NCBI GenBank assembly: GCA_937919295.1 | Contig: CALFRX010000134.1 | Location: 1 to 24,357 of the forward strand | Reading direction: 5' to 3' | Length of the DNA stretch: 24,357 nucleotides | From: an uncultured Peptococcaceae bacterium | GTDB taxonomy: Bacteria > Bacillota > Dehalobacteriia > UBA7702 | Part shown: positions 1 through 6,476 of the stretch, one piece after another | Position numbering within the stretch: position 1 is the stretch's first letter | Layout of the letters: each line of letters begins with the position of its first letter | The notes under the pieces: model-generated | Told to the model about the DNA's origin: nothing | Seen by the model: the letters and a program-made list of their open reading frames with translations, nothing else | The model's database searches: none | Position numbers and translations under genes: made by a program

Positions 1-2152
1 CTTTTTCATATTTCACCTTCATCCACTCAAAGAGTCTGTTCTGCTGGCTGACGTCGCTGCGTAATACACGGGAGGCCATGGAGGGTACCACCGTCAGGGC
101 CACGATCAAGCTGGCGATGAGAGAGTAACCGATGGTAAGTCCCATATCCATAAAGAGTTCTCTGCTCATGCCGTGGGTAAAGACGAGGGGCAGGAACACG
201 CTGATCGTCGTTAAGGTCGAGGCGGTAATGGCGCCGGCCACCTGCTTCGCGCCGGCCACTGCCGCTTCCTTTACCGGTTTCCCTTCTAAGCGCATACGGT
301 AGATGTTCTCAATGACAACGATGGAGTTATCCACCAGCATACCGACGCCCAATGCAAGGCCGCTCATGGAAATCAGATTCAAGGTAACGCCGGTGAAATA
401 CATCATGACCAGAGCGAAGAGAACGCTGGCAGGGATCGATACCGCCACAATGGCGGTGGGACGGATATCTTTTAGGCAAATGAAAAGAATGATAATCGCC
501 AAAGCCGCGCCCATGATTAAGTTTTGCAGCACGCTGTCGATTAAAAGGCGAATGTATTCCCCCTGATCCATAAAGTCGTAATAATGCAGGCTGGGATTAT
601 CTTTTTCCAGGGAAGCCATCACCTCATTGATATTATCCGAAACCTCCGTGACGGAATAGTCCGATTGCTTTGCGAAACTCAGCAGAATACCGTTGTTACC
701 GTTGACTTTGGTGTAAGTTTCACTGCTGGCGGCGGTGGCGACGAGGGCCACGTCTTTGACGCGGATATCATCGACACCGTCGATATCGAGTTCAAAGAGA
801 AGCAGGTTCTTGATATCGTCGATGGACGTAAGCTCTTTCCCGACCTTAACGGCGTAATCCCCTTCGGCTGCCTCAAGGGTACCGGCAGGCATGGAAAAGT
901 TCTGGGCGGCCAAAACACCGCTAATCATTTCTTTGGTGATATATTTTTTGATATTCGCCTTATTTTTGGCGGCAGCTGCCGCCGAAGAAAGTTTACCGCT
1001 CTGACTGTTGATTTGGGAAAGGCCGGAGTCTAACTGAGCCTTGGCGGTTCCCGCCTGCTCCGTTAGGGCCGCGCGGCCACTGTCCACAGCCTCCTGCTGT
1101 GTTTTTAAAGCCGCTATCTGGGTTTCGATTTCCGCGAGGGCATCCCGGGATTCCGTAAGGTTACCGTTAACCTCGCCAAGGGAGGTTTCCTTTGCGGAAA
1201 TTGCGGCGTTGACCTCGGCAAGACGCTCCGTCAAAGCGGCAGGCGCTGGCTGTCCCTGATCGGTGTAAGTTTTGATCTGGGCATTCAGATCCTCTTTTTC
1301 AGCGTTGAAATCCGCAAGCTCTTTTTCCAAGGCAGTTTGCTCTGAGGCCAAAGTGGCGACGGTGGTAGTCAGCTGTTCTTTATTCTCGCTCAGCTGGGAT
1401 AAACCGGTATTGATCTGGGCTTCGGCGGTATCGAGTTGTTCGGTGTTCTCCGCTACGGCATCATCCAACTGACCGTAGGCCGCCTCAATCTGAGCCCTGG
1501 CACTGGAGAGCATCGCTTTGGCTTTGCCGATATCGCCGTTGATGGAAGCGGCGATGGCTGCGTTGACATCGTCGATCAGGGCGTCGTCGATGGTGACGTC
1601 GATCCTGTTATCCTCAAGGCCGTAAGCGGTGACGGAAGCAACGCCTTCAATGCTTTCCAACTGGGGCATCAGCTTATCGCTGACGAAGGCGGAGAGCTCA
1701 CCGGCAGCCATATCCTCCATATCGACAGAGCCCACCATCACGGGGATCATATCGGGATTGATCTGCATGATCATGGGGGCGCCGATATGTTCATCCTCCC
1801 AGTAGGGCGTTACCATATCGATCTTTTCCCGCATTTCATTGGCAGCGGTATTCATATCGGTCTCCTGATTAAACTCAAGGATGACCATGGAAGAATTCTC
1901 CGCTGAAACGGACGAAACGTTTTTGATGTTGCTTACCGTGGACATGGCCTGTTCCAACGGTTTCGTTACCACCGTTTCCACTTCTTCCGGGCTTGCACCG
2001 GTATAGGAAGTCATCACGATGGCGTAAGGTAAATTGATGTTGGGCAGCAAATCCAACTGCATGCCGGTAAAGGAGACCACGCCCAGAATCAAAACGATGA
2101 TCACCGCCACAATGACGGTATATGGCTTTCTCACGCTGTACTTTGAAATCAT
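1..2152 (-). CDS. RND/HAE1-family efflux transporter with coiled-coil insert (3' end outside window)
   Basis: Inner-membrane proton-driven exporter of the AcrB/SwrC superfamily. 717 codons are visible and the C-terminal half lies beyond the left edge. The start ATG at 2152 has GAGGTG a few bases upstream. The N-terminus (MISKYSVRKPYTVIVAVII) is the standard first membrane helix, followed by a porter domain with the usual LPNINLPYAIV segment. Residues about 205-395 are an Ala/Gln/Glu/Leu-rich stretch predicted to form an antiparallel coiled coil, which AcrB lacks. After it the AcrB-like order resumes: ISGVLAAQNFSMPAGTL, then membrane helices 2-6. Helix 4 carries GMLVDNSIVVIEN, with D608 matching AcrB Asp407 and Asn609 replacing Asp408, as I recall is common in Gram-positive members. 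The 201-residue offset from AcrB fits the insert size. The substrate (drug, lipopeptide or lipid) cannot be told. No membrane-fusion protein is seen upstream. Confidence 0.93.
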   Translation of the reverse strand, partial: MISKYSVRKPYTVIVAVIIVLILGVVSFTGMQLDLLPNINLPYAIVMTSYTGASPEEVETVVTKPLEQAMSTVSNIKNVSSVSAENSSMVILEFNQETDMNTAANEMREKIDMVTPYWEDEHIGAPMIMQINPDMIPVMVGSVDMEDMAAGELSAFVSDKLMPQLESIEGVASVTAYGLEDNRIDVTIDDALIDDVNAAIAASINGDIGKAKAMLSSARAQIEAAYGQLDDAVAENTEQLDTAEAQINTGLSQLSENKEQLTTTVATLASEQTALEKELADFNAEKEDLNAQIKTYTDQGQPAPAALTERLAEVNAAISAKETSLGEVNGNLTESRDALAEIETQIAALKTQQEAVDSGRAALTEQAGTAKAQLDSGLSQINSQSGKLSSAAAAAKNKANIKKYITKEMISGVLAAQNFSMPAGTLEAAEGDYAVKVGKELTSIDDIKNLLLFELDIDGVDDIRVKDVALVATAASSETYTKVNGNNGILLSFAKQSDYSVTEVSDNINEVMASLEKDNPSLHYYDFMDQGEYIRLLIDSVLQNLIMGAALAIIILFICLKDIRPTAIVAVSIPASVLFALVMMYFTGVTLNLISMSGLALGVGMLVDNSIVVIENIYRMRLEGKPVKEAAVAGAKQVAGAITASTLTTISVFLPLVFTHGMSRELFMDMGLTIGYSLIASLIVALTVVPSMASRVLRSDVSQQNRLFEWMKVKYEK

Positions 2153-2182
2153 CTATTCACACCTCAAACATTTTTTCAGGTT

Positions 2183-2230
2183 CTGACCACGATGAAACCA
2201 TTGTTGCGGCCAAGGCGACGGGCTGGTCAG
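2183..2230 (-). promoter_or_regulatory. Inverted repeat in the RND 5' leader
   Basis: The arms CTGACCA (2183-2189) and TGGTCAG (2224-2230) are exact reverse complements 34 bases apart, inside the untranslated leader of the RND gene. They could close a long-loop stem in the mRNA. There is no T-tract, so it is not a terminator. Chance occurrence is possible. Confidence 0.25.
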
Positions 2231-2238
2231 TTCTTCTT

Positions 2239-2268
2239 AGTATAACACCCTCCGTTTTACAGTGTCAA
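2239..2268 (-). promoter_or_regulatory. Sigma-70/A-type promoter of the RND gene
   Basis: On the minus strand, TTGACA (2263-2268) and TATACT (2239-2244) are separated by 18 bp. This gives a transcript start near 2232 and an untranslated leader of about 80 nt before the ATG at 2152. Confidence 0.75.
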
Positions 2269-2274
2269 CACTGT
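2259..2274. promoter_or_regulatory. Palindromic operator over the -35 box of the RND promoter
   Basis: The sequence has 7-bp perfect arms around a 2-bp centre (ACAGTGT-CA-ACACTGT on the plus strand). It covers the whole -35 hexamer of the exporter promoter, so a bound protein would block RNA polymerase. Size and position suit a TetR- or MarR-type repressor of an efflux pump. No such regulator gene is in the window, so the binding protein is inferred, not identified. Confidence 0.6.
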
Positions 2275-2408
2275 TTAACGGCTTCTTAACAGGAAAAGGC
2301 TTACCCATCATAGCTTTCTCTCTTGAAAACTATTTTGCGTAAACCCCTCTTATTCTCTTCTTTTTTCTTGCTGTTCAACGTTTGCTTCGGGAAAACTTCT
2401 ATTTTTTA

Positions 2409-2448
2409 TAAAAAATCCCGCGAATCGCACAAAATTGCTTCGCGGGAT
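2409..2448 (-). terminator. Intrinsic terminator of the corrinoid adenosyltransferase gene
   Basis: A 10-bp perfect stem (ATCCCGCGAA/TTCGCGGGAT, arms 2439-2448 and 2415-2424) is followed on the minus strand by a T-rich run. It lies 20 nt past the stop codon at 2468. Confidence 0.85.
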
Positions 2449-2467
2449 GATTGCTTCATCGTTATGT

Positions 2468-2995
2468 TTAGTTTTCGATGCCCTTCCGGGAAGGGATACC
2501 CTCATCATAGGGGTGCTTGATTTTCCTCACTTCGGAAACGTAATCGGCCAAAGCCACCAGTTCCGGTTCGGGCATTCTGCCGGTTAAAACCACTTCCCAG
2601 GCCGCCGGCTTGCTTTTCAGAAAGGTAAGCACCGCGTCGCGGTCGATCATATTGTTATTATAAGCAGACATCAGCTCATCAAAAATGATCATACGGCAAC
2701 CTTCGGCCTGGGCTTTGCCAATGGCATTCTGAAATTGCCGGGTATACGCTTTTTTGGCCTCGTTTTTGCCATCGTCACTTAAAGTCCAGGAAAAGCCGAA
2801 GCTCTTTTCCGCGGGAACCACGTAAACGCCTTCAATATGCTCCAGCACATTACGTTCCGAAGATTGGTTTCCCTTCATCAGCTGGGTAAAAACAACCTTC
2901 TGTCCGCTGCCTACACAGCGCACCGCCAAACCGATGGCCGCGGTGGTTTTACCTTTGCCGTCGCCGGTATAAATATGAATCAAACCTGTTTCCAT
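2468..2995 (-). CDS. cobO: Corrinoid (cob(I)alamin/cobyrinate) adenosyltransferase, CobA/CobO/BtuR type
   Basis: Cytoplasmic enzyme that transfers the 5'-deoxyadenosyl group of ATP to the cobalt of reduced corrinoids, making coenzyme B12 or its precursor. The protein has 175 aa, near the family norm. It opens with the P-loop GDGKGKT (residues 11-17), has a Walker-B-like MIIFDELMSA segment, and ends with the family signature KHPYDEGIPSRKGIEN. The ATG at 2995 has GGAGG seven bases upstream (TGCGGAGGCAAAATA). No other cobalamin gene is adjacent, so it may serve B12 salvage. No convincing cobalamin riboswitch or promoter was found in the 134 bases upstream. A terminator follows it. The BtuR/CobO family is not to be confused with the unrelated PduO and EutT families, which this sequence does not resemble. 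Confidence 0.93.
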   Translation of the reverse strand: METGLIHIYTGDGKGKTTAAIGLAVRCVGSGQKVVFTQLMKGNQSSERNVLEHIEGVYVVPAEKSFGFSWTLSDDGKNEAKKAYTRQFQNAIGKAQAEGCRMIIFDELMSAYNNNMIDRDAVLTFLKSKPAAWEVVLTGRMPEPELVALADYVSEVRKIKHPYDEGIPSRKGIEN

Positions 2996-3061
2996 TATTT
3001 TGCCTCCGCATCAGCATCATGCGACATCGTAATCTATCTTAATCTAAATATATTCTTTTCT

Positions 3062-3083
3062 CCGCGGTTAAATCCTGCCGCGG
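3062..3083. repeat. CCGCGG inverted repeat between cadA and cobO
   Basis: Two copies of the self-complementary hexamer CCGCGG (3062-3067 and 3078-3083) lie 10 bases apart in an AT-rich gap, in the 5' region of the cobO gene. They could be an operator or an mRNA stem. No T-tract follows on either strand. Confidence 0.3.
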
Positions 3084-3085
3084 CG

Positions 3086-3115
3086 AAAAAAAAGCATAAT
3101 TTTAGAACATTGCGC
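3086..3115 (-). terminator. Probable intrinsic terminator of cadA
   Basis: On the minus strand, an imperfect stem (GCGCAAT/ATTATGC with one mismatch and one wobble) is directly followed by eight T residues (3086-3093). It lies 15 nt past the cadA stop. The T-tract is strong but the stem is weak. Confidence 0.45.
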
Positions 3116-3129
3116 AAATTTCCTTTTTC

Positions 3130-5685
3130 TCAAAGCTTTTTACTGTACAAAATACGTACGGAATTGATGATACAGATCATCGCCACGCCGGTATCGGCGA
3201 AAATGGCCAACCACATACTGGCGAATCCCAGCAGCCCGAGGATCATCACGAGGCCTTTGACGGCCAAAGCGAAGACGACGTTTTCCAATGCCACACGCCC
3301 TACTTTTCTGGCTATTTTCAGCGCTCTCGGCACGGCCTTCATTTCCGAAGTCATAAAAACCACATCGGCGGCTTCGATGGCCGCGTCGGCGCCGCTGCCC
3401 ATGGCGGCTCCCACATCGGCGCCGGCCAGCACCGGCGCGTCATTGATGCCGTCACCCACGAACATCACCGCACCGCGGTTTTTCCGAATCTGCTGCAAAA
3501 TCCTCAGTTTATCCTGGGGCATCAGTTTGGCGTGAACCTCATCCATACCGGTTTTAGCGGCAATGACCGCCGCCGCTTCTTGACGGTCTCCTGTCAGCAT
3601 CGCCGTGGTGAGGCCGAGGGCGGCGATATCCGCCACCGCTTCCTTGGCGTCACTTTTTAACGTATCGGCAATCAGGATACGGCCGGCGAATTTGCCATCA
3701 ACGGCCACCAGCACTTCGGTACCGTAAAAATCCCCTTGGAGATCGGCGAAAATAAACCCGGCTTCCTCCAAAAACGGTCTGTTACCGCAGAGAACTTCCG
3801 TCTCTTCCCAAGTTGCCACGAGGCCCCTGCCGGCAACTTCCCGAACGGCTTGAGGCCGCTGCAGAGAAAGTGACTTTGCCTTTGCCGCGGAAACGATGGA
3901 CGCGCCGATGGGATGGGTGGAGGAAAGCTCCGCCGAGGCCGCGGCGGCCAGCAAATCATCAATGGAAAAACCTTCGGTAGGAACGACTTCCGTTACCTCG
4001 AAATTTCCCTTGGTCACCGTCCCCGTCTTATCCATCACCACTGCTTTCGCGTCTCTCAACGCCTCCAGGGCAACGCCGCCTTTGAAAAGAATACCGTGCC
4101 GAGAACCATAGCCAATGCCGGCAAAATAGGCCAAAGGCACGCTTAAAACAAGGGCGCAGGGACAACTGATCACCAGGAAGGTCAAGGCCGTATAGATCCA
4201 GTGATACCAATCGCCGGTGAAAAGAGAAGGCACCACCGCCGTGGCCACCGCCAAAATCACCACAAAGGGGGTGTATACCCTGGCGAAGCGGGTAATAAAG
4301 CGGTCGATTTTCGGTTTGCTGGCAGCGGCCTGCTCCACGGAATCAAGGATCCGTGTCACCATGGATTCGCTCAAAACCTTTTCCACCCTTATTTTCAGCT
4401 GTTCCGATGTATTGATACAGCCGGAAACCACTTCGCTGCCGAAAAACACCTGAACCGGTACGGGTTCCCCTGTTACCGCCGAAGTGTTGATGCGGCTCTC
4501 CCCTTCCACGACAATGCCGTCAAGGGGAATGCGGTCGCCGGGACGCACGAGGACAATGTCGCCGACAACGGCATCCTCCGCGGGAATCACCGTTACTTCA
4601 TCGGCGATGAGCAGGTTAACCGTTTCCGGTCTGAGATCCACAGCGTCCATAATCTGGTTTCTGCTCTTTGCCACGGCCCGCTCTTCAAAAATCTCTCCCA
4701 CAAAGAAGAACATCATCACCGCCACGGCCTCGGTGTACTCGCCGACGGCAAAAGCGCCGAGGGAAGCGATACTCATCAGAAAGTTCTCGTCAAAGACATG
4801 GCCTTTGACGATATTCTTGACGGCGGTCCATAAAACATTGCGGCCCAAAATGAGATAAGAGGCGATATACAACACGAGAGAAGGCAAAGGTTTGGCTGTG
4901 ATCAATAGCGCGGCCAGGAAAAGGACGACGCCGATGGCGAGGAGAAGCAGATCGCGATTGCCTGCTTTGGCAAAATACGCTTCTTTTTTTATTTCCTTTT
5001 TTATGTCCTGGTCTTTTAAGGTCAACGTGATGTCGGGATCCGTTTCCCGACATATTTTTTCTATCTGCGGTTGCAGCCGCGCTGGAGACGCCGCCGTGAA
5101 ACGCAGCTGTTTCGTGGGAAAATGCAGCGTCGCCCAGGTAATGCCGGGTAGCGCTCTCACCGCCGCCTCTATTTTTTCACCGTCGTCCTCGTGCTTCAGG
5201 TTCTCAACCTGAAAAACAGCAGTTTTTGCGGCGCCCACCGTCTTCCTGCCATCGATGACCTGGACATCGGATTCGATGGAACTGACGATTTCCTGAACCC
5301 GCGGCAACAGTTCCTCCTGCCGATCGGCGGCAAGCCGCAGCTGTTTCGTGGCAAAGGTGATGGAAGCGCCTTTCACCCCGGGCAGACCTTTGATTTTCTG
5401 CTCCATTTTCGCCGCGCAGTTGGCACAGGCTAAGTTTTCTAAAGTATATACGGCCTTTTCCACACCTTCGTCAGAGACAAAGCAGGTGCAAAAGGCGAGG
5501 CTTTCGCCGCAGACTTCGCAATGGGCGGCGTGAGGATTGCCGGTGGGACCGTTACAATCAGAACCGTGAACCGGTTGGGGCGGTCTTTGCCGGGAAGAAG
5601 CGCCGCCCTCAGCACTGTCCCCTCCCCGAACACCCTCTTTGCCGCCGCAGCCTTCCCGATGATGACAAGAATGATGTTGTTCCAT
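3130..5685 (-). CDS. cadA: Zn/Cd/Pb-exporting P1B-type ATPase (CadA/ZntA-like)
   Basis: Membrane pump that exports divalent soft metals at the cost of ATP. The protein has 851 aa. Residues 1-68 are rich in His and Cys (HHSCHH, HAAHCEVCG, CTC). A heavy-metal-associated domain with CANC (87-90) follows at about 78-145. A second HMA-like domain at about 155-224 lacks both cysteines. The P1B core then shows TGEP (405-408), the CPC transport site (508-510), the phosphorylated Asp552 in DKTGT, the HP motif (STHPIG) and GDGIND from 744. The last helices carry a Lys (LAVKGLVM) and an Asp (FADTGVAM), the pair expected for Zn/Cd/Pb pumps rather than Cu pumps. The ATG at 5685 follows the cadC stop by 11 bp, and its AGGGGA ribosome site overlaps that stop, so the two genes should be cotranscribed and translationally coupled. 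Confidence 0.95.
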   Translation of the reverse strand: MEQHHSCHHREGCGGKEGVRGGDSAEGGASSRQRPPQPVHGSDCNGPTGNPHAAHCEVCGESLAFCTCFVSDEGVEKAVYTLENLACANCAAKMEQKIKGLPGVKGASITFATKQLRLAADRQEELLPRVQEIVSSIESDVQVIDGRKTVGAAKTAVFQVENLKHEDDGEKIEAAVRALPGITWATLHFPTKQLRFTAASPARLQPQIEKICRETDPDITLTLKDQDIKKEIKKEAYFAKAGNRDLLLLAIGVVLFLAALLITAKPLPSLVLYIASYLILGRNVLWTAVKNIVKGHVFDENFLMSIASLGAFAVGEYTEAVAVMMFFFVGEIFEERAVAKSRNQIMDAVDLRPETVNLLIADEVTVIPAEDAVVGDIVLVRPGDRIPLDGIVVEGESRINTSAVTGEPVPVQVFFGSEVVSGCINTSEQLKIRVEKVLSESMVTRILDSVEQAAASKPKIDRFITRFARVYTPFVVILAVATAVVPSLFTGDWYHWIYTALTFLVISCPCALVLSVPLAYFAGIGYGSRHGILFKGGVALEALRDAKAVVMDKTGTVTKGNFEVTEVVPTEGFSIDDLLAAAASAELSSTHPIGASIVSAAKAKSLSLQRPQAVREVAGRGLVATWEETEVLCGNRPFLEEAGFIFADLQGDFYGTEVLVAVDGKFAGRILIADTLKSDAKEAVADIAALGLTTAMLTGDRQEAAAVIAAKTGMDEVHAKLMPQDKLRILQQIRKNRGAVMFVGDGINDAPVLAGADVGAAMGSGADAAIEAADVVFMTSEMKAVPRALKIARKVGRVALENVVFALAVKGLVMILGLLGFASMWLAIFADTGVAMICIINSVRILYSKKL

Positions 5686-5696
5686 GCTGTTTTCCC

Positions 5697-6062
5697 CTAT
5701 TCTTTGATATGTTCATATCCCTGGCTTAAAATGGACTCGATATGAGCATCGGCCAGGGAATAAAAAATCGTTTTGCCTTCCCGTTTCGCCGCCACCAATT
5801 TCATTTGCTTCAAAAAGCGCAATTGGTGGGAAATGGCGGATTGGGTCATCCCCAAGGTGGCGGCGATATGTCCCACGCACATTTCGGAACAAAGCAGCAG
5901 GTAAAGTATTTTCACCCGGGTGGAGTCGCCGAATACCTTAAAAAAATCGGCAAGATCGTAAAGATCTTCTTCCGGCGGCATTTTACCCAAGAGTTCTTTG
6001 GTGATATTTTCATGTGCCGCCACAACCTCACAACAAGATTTATCATGATCTGATGGATTCAT
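5697..6062 (-). CDS. cadC: ArsR/SmtB-family metal-sensing repressor (CadC/CzrA-like)
   Basis: Winged-helix repressor that releases DNA when metal binds. It probably controls itself and cadA. The start is the ATG at 6062 (MNPSDHDKSCC), with GGGAGG six bases upstream; an in-frame ATG 21 codons earlier has no ribosome site and sits beside the operator. The protein has 121 aa. The recognition helix is TQSAISHQLRFLKQ. The C-terminal helix has Asp105, His107, His118 and Glu121, which reproduces the D-x-H...H-x2-E spacing of the zinc site of SmtB. There are also Cys10/Cys11 at the N-terminus and Cys58, Cys62 and His65 (CSEMCVGH), where CadC has the ELCVCD cadmium/lead site. The protein therefore may carry two metal sites, with the second Cys of the CadC motif replaced by Gly-His. 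Confidence 0.93.
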   Translation of the reverse strand: MNPSDHDKSCCEVVAAHENITKELLGKMPPEEDLYDLADFFKVFGDSTRVKILYLLLCSEMCVGHIAATLGMTQSAISHQLRFLKQMKLVAAKREGKTIFYSLADAHIESILSQGYEHIKE

Positions 6063-6120
6063 TTCATACCTCCCACTGAACGATTTCAAATATATTCGTT
6101 TCATACCCTTCAGACGCACA

Positions 6121-6146
6121 AACATATGAGCAATTGCTCATATGTT
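6121..6146. promoter_or_regulatory. cadO: Operator of the cadC-cadA operon (26-bp perfect palindrome)
   Basis: The arms AACATATGAGCAA and TTGCTCATATGTT are exact reverse complements with no spacer. The core TATGAGCA...TGCTCATA closely resembles known ArsR/SmtB-family operators. It begins directly downstream of the -10 box, over the expected transcript start, so binding should block initiation. Confidence 0.85.
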
Positions 6147-6147
6147 C

Positions 6148-6175
6148 ATTATACCCCGGGCTTTCCTCTTGTCAA
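6148..6175 (-). promoter_or_regulatory. Consensus promoter of cadC-cadA
   Basis: On the minus strand, TTGACA (6170-6175) and TATAAT (6148-6153) are both perfect matches, 16 bp apart. The leader to the cadC ATG is about 80 nt and starts within the palindromic operator. Confidence 0.88.
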
Positions 6176-6180
6176 GACTT

Positions 6181-6362
6181 TTTTTCGTCCTCTTTTTGCT
6201 TTGCGGCACTTTTCATTATATGATAAAGCCCTCCATTGGTTGAAAAGACCTCTGCGACCAGGATTTTATGGATATCCGCTTTTTATGGTCCGGCAAAAAG
6301 ATAAATTTGGGGTCAGCAATGCTTCCCCGGCACAGATAAAGGCGAAAAGGCAAATTCTCCGT
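6181..6362. other. Intergenic stretch with no recognised feature
   Basis: Between the cad promoter and the htpG terminator I see no supported gene, RNA or repeat. An open frame on the plus strand here starts inside the cad operator, has no ribosome site and runs into the terminator. Confidence 0.5.
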
Positions 6363-6363
6363 A

Positions 6364-6418
6364 ACAAAAAAAGAGGACGCCCCTAACGTCATAAAATGAC
6401 GCAAAGGACATCCTCTTC
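6364..6418 (-). terminator. Intrinsic terminator of htpG
   Basis: On the minus strand, AGAGGATGTCCT pairs with GGGGCGTCCTCT (12 pairs including G-U), enclosing a second perfect hairpin CGTCAT-TTT-ATGACG (6387-6401), and a run of seven T follows. It lies about 60 nt past the htpG stop. Confidence 0.85.
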
Positions 6419-6476
6419 TTTCGATTCATGTTTTAAATAGCAGGTGAAGACGGTGTTAAGGTTCCCGTGAAACCTC

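Noticed and set aside
584..1033. 149-codon plus-strand frame
   Set aside because: Antisense to the RND gene, whose protein matches its family throughout; composition and lack of ribosome site mark it as a shadow.
2323..2520. 65-codon plus-strand frame with a hydrophobic start
   Set aside because: Starts at TTG without a ribosome site, runs through the cobO terminator and into the cobO gene.
2996..3129. Cobalamin riboswitch upstream of cobO
   Set aside because: Looked for the B12-box on the minus strand; not present, and the gap is too short for the full structure together with the cadA terminator.
4201..4833. 210-codon plus-strand frame, His-rich
   Set aside because: Complement of conserved CadA sequence; the His richness comes from reading Met/Val codons in reverse.
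6126..6386. 86-codon plus-strand frame between cad and htpG
   Set aside because: Starts inside the 26-bp operator, ends in the htpG terminator and has no ribosome site or recognisable domain.
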